A stretch of 40,114 nucleotides of DNA from the NCBI GenBank assembly GCA_963632825.1, contig CAVGWF010000037.1:1-40114 (forward strand), given 5' to 3'. This DNA is from F23-B02 sp963632825. GTDB taxonomy: Bacteria; Bacillota; Clostridia; Oscillospirales; Oscillospiraceae. Positions 6,404 to 12,614 of this stretch are shown here, piece by piece (position 1 is the first letter of the stretch; every line of letters starts with the position of its first letter). The notes under the pieces were generated by a model. The model was not told the origin of the DNA and ran no database searches. It worked only from the letters and a program-made list of their open reading frames with translations. A program made the translations under genes and the position numbers.

Positions 6404-7288
6404 ATGGCTATCCATAAGTATCAAGCCTTTTTAAAGGTTGCCGAGATGGGCAGCATCACGAAGGCTGCCGAGGCGATGGGCTACACGCAGTCGGCGGTCA
6501 GCCGTATGGTCGCGGACCTTGAGGATGAGTGGAATCTCAACCTGCTGCGCCGGAGCAGGGGCGGACTTGCGCTGTCATCCGACGGGCTCATGCTGCTGCC
6601 GTATATAAAGGATCTGTGCAGCCACTACGAGGCACTTCAGGAACAGGCAAACTCGCTCAAGGGCCTTGAGACCGGCTTTATCCGCATCGGCTCATGCTCA
6701 AGCTTTTCAACGCAGTGCCTGCCCTCGATCCTGAAAAACTTCGAGCAGCGCTATCCGCGCATAGTGTTCCAGCTTCAGAATATGGAGTACAGCGAGACGG
6801 AGGAGGCGCTGTGCGCAGGTGAGATCGACTGCGGCTTTATAAGCGCGCCGTATTCGCCGGAGCTTGATGTAACGGTGCTCATGCGCGACCGTATGCTTGC
6901 GGTGCTGCCGCCGGATCATCCGCTTGCCGACGCGCCGTGCTATCCGCTTCAGGAGCTCAGCAAGGAGCGCATTATAAAGCTCACGGATGAGGCGAACAAC
7001 GAGGTCTCGAAGGTGTTTGAGCAGCTCAACTCCACTTTGCCCGGACCGATCAACGCCTACTGCGATGTTAATGATGACTACTCCATTATGGCAATGGTCG
7101 AAAGCGGACTGGGTGTCTCGGTACTGTCGGAGCTCGTTACCGGAAGAATGCCGTTTGACATTCGGCTCAAGGAGCTCGACCCGCCGCAGTACCGCGATGT
7201 AGCAATAGCCGTGAAAAAGGGACGCCGTCCCTCTCCGGCCACGGAAAAATTCATACAGATAGTGCTTGAATATTTTAATTTGCAGTAA
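6404..7288 (+). CDS. LysR-family transcriptional regulator
   Basis: A 294-residue LysR-type regulator. The N-terminal winged helix-turn-helix (~1-62) is clear: YQAFLKVAEMGSITKAAEAMGYTQSAVSRMVADLE. The periplasmic-binding-protein-like effector domain runs from ~90 to 290 (IRIGSCSSFSTQCLPSILKNFEQRYP...GEIDCGFIS...VESGLGVSVLSELV). The start is the ATG at 6404 with GGAGGTG 5 bases upstream; the much longer open frame from 6104 crosses the promoter and is not used. The nearest metabolic genes, cysKE, are co-directional and separated by a terminator, so a role in sulfur control is possible but unsupported. No divergent protein gene is present, which is unusual for the family. Confidence 0.9.
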   Translation: MAIHKYQAFLKVAEMGSITKAAEAMGYTQSAVSRMVADLEDEWNLNLLRRSRGGLALSSDGLMLLPYIKDLCSHYEALQEQANSLKGLETGFIRIGSCSSFSTQCLPSILKNFEQRYPRIVFQLQNMEYSETEEALCAGEIDCGFISAPYSPELDVTVLMRDRMLAVLPPDHPLADAPCYPLQELSKERIIKLTDEANNEVSKVFEQLNSTLPGPINAYCDVNDDYSIMAMVESGLGVSVLSELVTGRMPFDIRLKELDPPQYRDVAIAVKKGRRPSPATEKFIQIVLEYFNLQ

Positions 7289-7297
7289 AAAACCAGC

Positions 7298-7378
7298 TTC
7301 CGCACCTGCGTCTGCCCGACAAGCTATAATGAGCTTTACGGCTGTGGACGGAGGTGCGGAATGCATATTCAGATATGC
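7298..7378. repeat. Nested inverted repeats downstream of lysR
   Basis: TTCCGCACCT (7298-7307) and AGGTGCGGAA (7352-7361) are exact complements. Inside them lies AAGCT/AGCTT (7321-7335). Just outside is GCATAT-TCAG-ATATGC (7363-7378). Together they form several adjacent hairpins in the 200-base space between convergent genes. Confidence 0.6.
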
Positions 7379-7385
7379 AGAAAAG

Positions 7386-7429
7386 AAATGTAGGGGCAGC
7401 TCATCCTGCGGATGGCTGCCCCTACATTT
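7386..7429. terminator. 15-bp palindrome of the TGTAGGGGC type, bidirectional terminator or REP-like repeat
   Basis: AAATGTAGGGGCAGC (7386-7400) pairs exactly with 7415-7429, with a further CATC/GATG inner pairing, followed by TTTTAAA. It could terminate lysR and the convergent sseB-like gene. From general knowledge, palindromes with TGTAGGGGC...GCCCCTACA ends recur between genes in many bacteria, so it may be a genome-wide repeat. Confidence 0.6.
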
Positions 7430-7489
7430 TAAACTGCAAAAAATCTATGCCGGTGAGGAAGAATACCGCGCAGCCTTATCCGCTGCCCG

Positions 7490-7942
7490 TCACGATATGG
7501 GGTGCTGCTCGGCAAACGCCTGACTTTCCTTCATATAAGGCAGCATGTGGTCACGCACGAGCTCCGGCCAGATGAGAAAATAGCTGCTGAACGGGTTTAT
7601 AACGGCGTGGCGGTCGTTATCGACGAGCATCTGAAAATAATCCATGGGCTTCAGACACACACAGTCGCAATTGCCCTCAAGCTTTCCGAGCTCATCGGGA
7701 CCGGTGAAGATGGGGATAAACACTCTGCCGCTGACCGTGAGCGTTATGAAGCGAAGGCTGCGGCTGTCGCCGCTGCCCTTCTGCACCGCAAAAAACATCG
7801 GAGTTTTTGCAAGCTGCTCGAGCAGCATCGTGAGCGACTTCTGATCCTTGCCCTGCGAGTCGCTGTATGTTTTTATAAGCTTTTTGATGCCCATGCGGGA
7901 TATTTCGTCTATCTGGGGCTGGCTGAGTTCGCTTTTTGACAT
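7490..7942 (-). CDS. SseB-like domain protein
   Basis: A 150-residue soluble protein. The middle part (SLTMLLEQLAKTPMFFAVQKG...RFITLTVSGRVFIPIFTGPDELGKL) resembles the SseB N-terminal domain, where a short target stretch VFIPIFTGPDEL is typical. The family is common in Bacillota and its function is not known. No signal peptide or membrane segment is seen. The start is the ATG at 7942 with GAGGT 9 bases upstream; a TTG 15 bases earlier would overlap that site. It has its own promoter on the minus strand and no operon partners. Moderate confidence in the family. Confidence 0.65.
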   Translation of the reverse strand: MSKSELSQPQIDEISRMGIKKLIKTYSDSQGKDQKSLTMLLEQLAKTPMFFAVQKGSGDSRSLRFITLTVSGRVFIPIFTGPDELGKLEGNCDCVCLKPMDYFQMLVDNDRHAVINPFSSYFLIWPELVRDHMLPYMKESQAFAEQHPIS

Positions 7943-7971
7943 ATGTTTATACCTCAAAAGATGTTTTTTTC

Positions 7972-8000
7972 AATATAGCACACTTCGCGGGAAATGTCCA
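7972..8000 (-). promoter_or_regulatory. Promoter of the SseB-like gene
   Basis: On the minus strand TGGACA (7995-8000), 17-base spacer, TATATT (7972-7977). It starts transcription about 25 bases before the ATG at 7942. Confidence 0.6.
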
Positions 8001-8034
8001 TTGCGTAAAATTTTGCGGATGTAAAGTGCTTTCA

Positions 8035-8105
8035 TTGACAAATCCGCCCATTTTGCTACTATCAATTATGCAGCCGCACGCGCAGAGACCTCGACTGCGT
8101 GTGCG
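8035..8105 (+). promoter_or_regulatory. Promoter and leader hairpin of the phage-fibre-like gene
   Basis: TTGACA (8035-8040), 16 bases, TACTAT (8057-8062). About 10 bases after the likely start site comes an 11-bp hairpin, CGCACGCGCAG (8075-8085) with CTGCGTGTGCG (8095-8105), without a T-tract. It precedes the ribosome site at 8121-8127, so it is a structured 5' leader and not a terminator. Confidence 0.5.
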
Positions 8106-8133
8106 AGCGCAAGCTTATGCAAGGAGGATCCTC

Positions 8134-9174
8134 ATGGATATAAACATTAAAGTCAGAAATAAGATCGCCGCTGCCGAGGAAAAGACAGTGATCTGCGGCA
8201 ACAGCGACTATGTTATCCGCTTTGATCTCGATGACGAGTGGGCGGAATATGAAACTAAAACCATGCGCGTTGATCTTTTGAACGGAACGCATGAGGAGGT
8301 CGTATTCGACGGCGACAGCTGCCCGCTGCCCGCGATACGCGGCCGCACGAGAGTAGCCATCGGCATTTATGCCGGAAATATCCGCACCACGACGCCAGCG
8401 GTGCTGTGCTGCGAAAAATGCATAACAGACTCGAACGGCGTGACGGCGGCTCCCGCCGAGGATGTCTATTCCCAGCTTATGCAGCGCCTCAACGATTTCG
8501 ACGGCTATTGGCTGCCGGAGGTGTCCGAGGCCGGTGAGCTGAGCTGGAAAAGAGAGAGCGGCGTACAGGTGCCCGATACCGTCAGCATAAAGGGCGCCAA
8601 GGGCGACAAGGGTGATGCCGGAAGCACGGGAGCCAAGGGTGATAAGGGCGATGCCGGTGCGGCTGCCACAGTCACGGTGGGCACCGTCACGACCGGCGCT
8701 GCGGGCACGGCAGCATCGGTCACAAATTCGGGGACGGAAAATGCCGCCGTACTTAATTTTGTAATCCCGCGCGGAGCGAAGGGCGATGCCGGCTCCGCCG
8801 CCGACTATGTTGTGCAGAAGGGTACGACCGGCAAGTGGAGCTGGGAAAAATGGAACAGCGGCAAAAAGGTGTGCTGGGCAACATTTGATACCGATGCCCT
8901 CGTTACCGACACCGCGTGGGGTCAGATGTACTACGGCACATGGATGAACCTCGAAGCCAACAAGACCGCCCGCCGCTATCCTTTCGATTTTGCTGATGCA
9001 CCGGCCGTTATCGTATCTCCGGTGCCCAACAGCGCGAACGACTACTTTCTCATCACCGATTCGGTCAACAACCTCGGTACCAGTAAGACACACGCTCCGG
9101 CATACGCCATAGCGCGCCCCACCGTCGGAACCATTACAACGCCGCAAATATCGTATTTCGTAGTCGGCAAATGA
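8134..9174 (+). CDS. Phage tail-fibre/baseplate-like protein with collagen-like repeats
   Basis: A 346-residue protein with a modular structure of the phage fibre type. Residues ~1-120 form a beta-rich head (VICGNSDYVIRFDLDDEW, AGNIRTTTPAVLCCEK) of a kind seen in clostridial prophage structural proteins. Residues ~150-230 hold collagen-like Gly-X-Y stretches (KGAKGDKGDAG, twice, and RGAKGDAG). The C-terminal domain carries GKWSWEKWNSGKKVCWA, similar to phage tail tips. AAGGAGG at 8121-8127 sets the ATG at 8134; the open frame before it contains the promoter. No capsid, tail, lysis or terminase genes are nearby, so it is an isolated phage-derived or domesticated gene. It has no signal peptide. 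Confidence 0.7.
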   Translation: MDINIKVRNKIAAAEEKTVICGNSDYVIRFDLDDEWAEYETKTMRVDLLNGTHEEVVFDGDSCPLPAIRGRTRVAIGIYAGNIRTTTPAVLCCEKCITDSNGVTAAPAEDVYSQLMQRLNDFDGYWLPEVSEAGELSWKRESGVQVPDTVSIKGAKGDKGDAGSTGAKGDKGDAGAAATVTVGTVTTGAAGTAASVTNSGTENAAVLNFVIPRGAKGDAGSAADYVVQKGTTGKWSWEKWNSGKKVCWATFDTDALVTDTAWGQMYYGTWMNLEANKTARRYPFDFADAPAVIVSPVPNSANDYFLITDSVNNLGTSKTHAPAYAIARPTVGTITTPQISYFVVGK

Positions 9175-9873
9175 TCATTTCAGCTCTCCTCCGGCAGCCA
9201 GAACGGCTGCCCGCGCAAGCTCCAGCGTGGGATCGGTGTAAGGAAAGGAGAGCGAGTATGCTTCAAATGCGCACGGCAGCTCCGTGCAGCCGAGAATGAG
9301 CGTCTGTGCGCCGCCGGCAAGCAGCTCCGCGCAGGCGCTGACAAAGGCCGAGGTGTCGTGGGCTGCGTCTCCGGCCTTCACTCCGTTATATATGATGTCC
9401 ATAACCGCCGCCTGCCCCTCGGCTGACGGGGTCATGAGCCTGGTGCCGCTGCCGGAGAAGCACCGCTCATATATCCCGCTTTGTATCGTACCGTCGGTCG
9501 CCAGAAGTCCGGCGCGCGTAATTCCGCTCTGCGTGAGTGTCTGCGCCGTTATGCGTATCATGTGCAGCACGGGAATGCTCACCGCCGCGCAGACCTCGTC
9601 GTAAAAGCCGTGCGCGGTATTGCAGGGCATGATTATGAGCCCCGCTCCGGCCGCTTCGAGCGTGCGCGCAGAGCTTTGCATCTGCGGCACCGGACTTTCA
9701 CCGCCGCGTATAAGCGCCGCGGTGCGGTCGGGGATAGAGGTGTTGCTGTCAATGATGATGTGCAGATGGTCCTGATCGCAGGATGCTTTCGTTACGCTTA
9801 TTATCTTGCGGAAAAGGTCTGCCGTTGCGGCGGGACCCATACCGCCGAGAATGCCGACGATTTTTTTTTTCAT
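9175..9873 (-). CDS. Aspartate/glutamate racemase family protein
   Basis: A 232-residue cofactor-independent racemase that interconverts L- and D-amino acids with two catalytic cysteines. Both are present: C84 in IIMPCNTAH and C196 in LILGCTELP. The N-terminal GILGGMGPAATADLF is the aspartate racemase signature and differs from glutamate racemase MurI. Length is normal. The stop codon directly abuts that of the convergent fibre-like gene (9174/9175) with no space for a terminator. The ribosome site GAGGTG lies about 10 bases upstream of the ATG. D-aspartate could serve peptidoglycan cross-bridges; the substrate is inferred, and hydantoin or broad-specificity racemases are alternatives. Confidence 0.85.
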   Translation of the reverse strand: MKKKIVGILGGMGPAATADLFRKIISVTKASCDQDHLHIIIDSNTSIPDRTAALIRGGESPVPQMQSSARTLEAAGAGLIIMPCNTAHGFYDEVCAAVSIPVLHMIRITAQTLTQSGITRAGLLATDGTIQSGIYERCFSGSGTRLMTPSAEGQAAVMDIIYNGVKAGDAAHDTSAFVSACAELLAGGAQTLILGCTELPCAFEAYSLSFPYTDPTLELARAAVLAAGGELK

Positions 9874-9894
9874 AAAAACACACCTCGATAATGA

Positions 9895-9937
9895 AATAAA
9901 AAAGCCAAAACCCCGAAATCTGACGGCTTCGGGGTTT
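9895..9937 (-). terminator. Terminator upstream of the racemase, minus strand
   Basis: AAACCCCGAA/TTCGGGGTTT (10 bp, 9908-9937) followed on the minus strand by a T-rich tract. It lies downstream of the integrase remnant and was probably its terminator. Confidence 0.7.
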
Positions 9938-10012
9938 GCGGAGCTGCCGGCCTCATCCTTACCAAGAGGTTAAGAATGCAGGCTTTTCAACGGAAAATTG
10001 AAGTCACATAGT

Positions 10013-10207
10013 CTATGTGCTGTGCCAGATATAACTGTCAAGCTTATCCGCTATGCGGCTATACACCTCGCGTGTGATGCCTGCGGAGGCGTGCCCGACA
10101 ATAACCTGAGTGTCCTGTTCATAAAGCCCGGCGTCAAAGCAGAGCATAACGGACCCATGCCGGAGCTGATGCGGTGTGATGCACAGAACATATTTGCTTT
10201 TACCATT
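10013..10207 (-). pseudogene. C-terminal remnant of a tyrosine recombinase (integrase)
   Basis: Only the last ~64 codons of a phage/ICE-type tyrosine integrase survive. The diagnostic active-site parts are intact: ITPHQLRHG (the H-x-x-R box), VIVGHAS (the third His motif) and TREVYSRI with the nucleophilic Tyr, ending in a tail DKLDSYIWHS and a TAG. In the same frame just upstream are TAG and TGA codons, so the catalytic core and arm-binding domain are gone and it cannot be active. It marks the end of an integrative element since lost by deletion. No tRNA or recognisable att repeat was seen beside it. Confidence 0.8.
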
Positions 10208-10210
10208 CTA

Positions 10211-10300
10211 TCAGATAACCGACCTCTTTTCAATATGCCTCGGTGCCGGCGAGGCCGCTTTAAGCTCGTCAAGGGTTTTGATGTCGGTAAAGTATTTCAT
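10211..10300 (-). pseudogene. Short fragment, resembles the start of an ICE-associated J-domain-like gene
   Basis: An ATG at 10300 opens MKYFTDIKTLDELKAA, which resembles the N-terminus of small DnaJ-like proteins found in mobile elements of Clostridia (identification from memory). The similarity stops after about 16 residues and the frame ends at TGA 10211. It lies in the same frame as the integrase remnant. The junction suggests an internal deletion that joined two parts of an integrated element. Confidence 0.4.
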
Positions 10301-10355
10301 GTGAGATTCTTTTCTGTGCGCATACGGTAGCCAGTATGTAAAATTTTCAAGGGAA

Positions 10356-10445
10356 TCAACTTTCCCTTAAAAATTTGTATATGGCGTCCTTTGTAATATC
10401 TGATAAGGTCAAGCCCTCCGGTAACTCTAAAACAAAACCTGGCGC
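10356..10445 (-). pseudogene. Possible third coding remnant of the lost element
   Basis: An open minus-strand stretch ends in LELPEGLTLSDITKDAIYKF and a TGA at 10356. It has no start codon or ribosome site and its upstream part overlaps a terminator (10428-10459), which may have been created at the junction. The protein-like composition suggests a C-terminal fragment. I do not recognise it. Confidence 0.3.
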
Positions 10446-10459
10446 TTATTAACGCCAGG
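10428..10459 (-). terminator. Terminator of the MBL/lipoprotein operon
   Basis: CCTGGCG (10438-10444)/CGCCAGG (10453-10459) with an 8-nt loop; on the minus strand TTTTGTTTT follows. It lies 89 bases after the MBL hydrolase stop. The rest of 9874-10547 holds the integrase scar and no intact gene. Confidence 0.75.
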
Positions 10460-10547
10460 CCTCGTAAGGTTATTGATTTTCATTCTGTTCAGGAGCTGTG
10501 GAACCTTGAACTCGCATATTGCCGCACTTGGCTTGACGGTCCACTCA

Positions 10548-11177
10548 TCATATGATGCAGCTTTTGTCCGGTGCGAAAACGACTACGCGGCGTTTATCGA
10601 CCGGCAGGAGGTCATATTCATTGCTGTCAAGGCGAACTATTTCGTCCTCATTCCAAAGCGAGAGGAAGTCTTCCACCGGCGCGACATTTTCAAGCCCGAT
10701 GCCTTTTCCGGAGTAGTGCATCGGCACTATTGTTTTTGCCCCCAGTGCTATCGCAACCTCGCGCGCCTGCATTGCGCAGATAGTGTAGAAGCCGCCGACG
10801 GGTATCATGAGCACATCGAGCTTTCCGAGCTGAGATACCGTGTCCGGTGTGAGCGTGTGACCGAGATCACCCAGATGCGCTATCCGCATGGAGCCGGTAT
10901 CAATAACGGTGCACAGGTTATCACCGCGCATTTTGCCGAGCTGCCCGTCGTGGAAGGTCTTTATCTGCGTGACGGCAAAGCGCAGCTCCGTACCGGACAG
11001 CTCAACGCATTCGGCGCAGCTGTGGTCGGAGTGACCGTGGCTGCATATAACGGCATCGGCGTGCAGCCGGGGCAGCCTCAGACCGCGCACGCTGCCGGGA
11101 GCATAAGGGTCAAACACCACACTGCCGAGCGGGGTCTCAAGCTCAAAGCAGGCGTGGCAATGCCATATAAGCTTCAT
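10548..11177 (-). CDS. MBL-fold metal-dependent hydrolase
   Basis: A 209-residue metallo-beta-lactamase-fold hydrolase similar to the UlaG-like/UPF0173 group. The metal motif SHGHSDHS gives H47, H49, D51 and H52; later ligands are in AHLGDLGH and PMHYSGKG. Its start is WHCHACFELETPLGSVVFDPY, typical of these compact enzymes. The substrate cannot be told. It lies 3 bases after the DUF4358 lipoprotein gene on the same strand and is the last gene before a terminator, so it is probably cotranscribed with the two lipoproteins. No signal peptide, so cytosolic. Confidence 0.85.
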   Translation of the reverse strand: MKLIWHCHACFELETPLGSVVFDPYAPGSVRGLRLPRLHADAVICSHGHSDHSCAECVELSGTELRFAVTQIKTFHDGQLGKMRGDNLCTVIDTGSMRIAHLGDLGHTLTPDTVSQLGKLDVLMIPVGGFYTICAMQAREVAIALGAKTIVPMHYSGKGIGLENVAPVEDFLSLWNEDEIVRLDSNEYDLLPVDKRRVVVFAPDKSCII

Positions 11178-11180
11178 CTC

Positions 11181-11669
11181 TCAGCCCTCAAAGAAGCTCT
11201 GAAATGCTGATTTTACGGCCGCACGGACATCATCACCCAAAATGACATACATGACATAGTTGCCCTGCTGCCATACCTCGGCGTTGTCAAGCTTGGGCTT
11301 TTCGTCGGGCATATAGCCGTCCATCCATGCGTCCTGACGGTACTCTATGTAATCGTTGAGCGCGGTCACTATTTTGTCGGCATTTTTCTTGTCGGTAGCC
11401 TTGAATATGCCGTACTCGTCGATATTCGTGCCGACGGTGGAGATAATGGTGTTGCGGATCTCGTAATAAGAGGGGTCTATCTGAATGATATCGGTAACAT
11501 AGTCCTCGGGGATCTGGGACATGTTGTCCATACTGACCTGAGATGCCGCGAAAACGGCATCGGCGACATCCTGCATGTCGGGATCGGTTGCGCCCTTGCT
11601 GACGCTGCATCCGCACAGCAGACAGGTCATAAGCACAAAAGCGGTTACGGATGTAAAAATTCTTTTCAT
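11181..11669 (-). CDS. DUF4358-type lipoprotein
   Basis: A 162-residue lipoprotein. The signal peptide MKRIFTSVTAFVLMTCLLCG ends in a lipobox with C21 as the likely lipidated residue. The mature part (DMQDVADAVFAAS...YGIFKATDKKNADKIVTALNDYI...NYVMYVILGDD) resembles DUF4358, a domain common in gut Clostridia with unknown function. It follows the SGNH lipoprotein by 15 bases and precedes the MBL hydrolase by 3. Anchored at the outside of the cell membrane by prediction. Confidence 0.75.
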   Translation of the reverse strand: MKRIFTSVTAFVLMTCLLCGCSVSKGATDPDMQDVADAVFAASQVSMDNMSQIPEDYVTDIIQIDPSYYEIRNTIISTVGTNIDEYGIFKATDKKNADKIVTALNDYIEYRQDAWMDGYMPDEKPKLDNAEVWQQGNYVMYVILGDDVRAAVKSAFQSFFEG

Positions 11670-11684
11670 CTAAAGCACCTCATA

Positions 11685-12488
11685 TCAAAGATAAGCATGC
11701 GTCCTGAGATAACTGAGGACGCGCTCAAAGCCTGTGGTGTTCAGGTGGATGCCGTCGCCGTTGCCGTACTCGTGCACGAGCTTTCCGTCGCTGCCCTTGA
11801 GGACGGATGCCGAATCGGTGTATTTTGCGCCGGTCTGCTCGGCAACCGAGAGTATCCAGCCGTTTGCACGGGTTATGACCTCGTTGTTTATGCCGTTGTC
11901 CTTTGCCTCATAGGATGCCTCGACGGGGTAGATGGAGTTGCAGATTATTTTTGTGTCGGGGCTGACGGACTTTATGCGTTCGACAAGAGCCGTGTACTGG
12001 GACTTGAACGACTCCTCATCCATCATGGAAACGCCGTTTACACCGATGGTGAGCACGACATACTCGGGCTTTGCGCGCCCTACGGCGTCGGTTATGGGTA
12101 TCTCCTCGCCGGTGGGCGGGTAGAGTATTGTTGCGACCGACTGGTTAAACAACGCAAGAGTGCCGCTCGTGGGAGTCCATATCTGCGACGCGGGCAGGAC
12201 ATCGTAAGCCTTGAGACCGTAGGTCGTGCTGTCGCCTATGAACACCAGGCGCGAAATGTAATCCTCGCCGGCGTCCGCGGTCTCACCGAGCTGGGTCGAG
12301 CTGCCGGAGGACTCTGCCGGTGCGGCAGTCTCCTCGGTGCTCTGCGGCGCCTGAGTATTCACGGAGGGAGGGTCGTAGCTCGGCTCGGGAGTTGTATCCG
12401 GATCATCCTCGCCGCCGCAGGCGCACAGAAGGCACATGACAGCTGTGAGCATCAGCATAACAAGTAAATTTTTAAGCTTTTTATTCAT
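11685..12488 (-). CDS. SGNH/GDSL-type hydrolase lipoprotein
   Basis: A 267-residue secreted lipoprotein esterase of the SGNH fold. The signal peptide ends at LCAC with C24 lipidated, followed by a ~50-residue Pro/Ser/Thr/Glu-rich linker. The catalytic blocks are visible: block I FIGDSTTYG with S87, a Gly/Asn block in LTIGVNGV, and the Asp-x-x-His block near the C-terminus (GDGIHLN). Such enzymes deacylate sugars, lipids or cell-wall polymers; the substrate is unknown. The start is the ATG at 12488 with GAGGTG 7 bases upstream. First gene of a three-gene operon with its own promoter. Confidence 0.85.
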   Translation of the reverse strand: MNKKLKNLLVMLMLTAVMCLLCACGGEDDPDTTPEPSYDPPSVNTQAPQSTEETAAPAESSGSSTQLGETADAGEDYISRLVFIGDSTTYGLKAYDVLPASQIWTPTSGTLALFNQSVATILYPPTGEEIPITDAVGRAKPEYVVLTIGVNGVSMMDEESFKSQYTALVERIKSVSPDTKIICNSIYPVEASYEAKDNGINNEVITRANGWILSVAEQTGAKYTDSASVLKGSDGKLVHEYGNGDGIHLNTTGFERVLSYLRTHAYL

Positions 12489-12512
12489 TTGTATCACCTC
12501 AAAATCGGAAAG

Positions 12513-12541
12513 ATTATAACATACAAAATACTGCACTTCAA
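12513..12541 (-). promoter_or_regulatory. Promoter of the SGNH-DUF4358-MBL operon
   Basis: On the minus strand TTGAAG (12536-12541), 17-base spacer, TATAAT (12513-12518). It would start transcription about 18 bases before the ATG at 12488. Confidence 0.75.
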
Positions 12542-12572
12542 GGCACAAACTGTCAAAATAATGACTGAACTG

Positions 12573-12608
12573 TTAAAATCGCCTGCCCGATGGACATCAG
12601 GCAGGCGA
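12573..12608 (-). terminator. Terminator of the acyl-CoA-ligase-like gene
   Basis: TCGCCTGCC/GGCAGGCGA stem (12579-12608) followed on the minus strand by TTTTAA. It starts 7 bases after the stop codon at 12615. Confidence 0.8.
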
Positions 12609-12614
12609 CTGCTT

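Noticed and set aside
8134..9174. Part of an intact prophage
   Set aside because: No terminase, capsid, tail or lysis gene in either direction. The neighbours are chromosomal metabolic genes.
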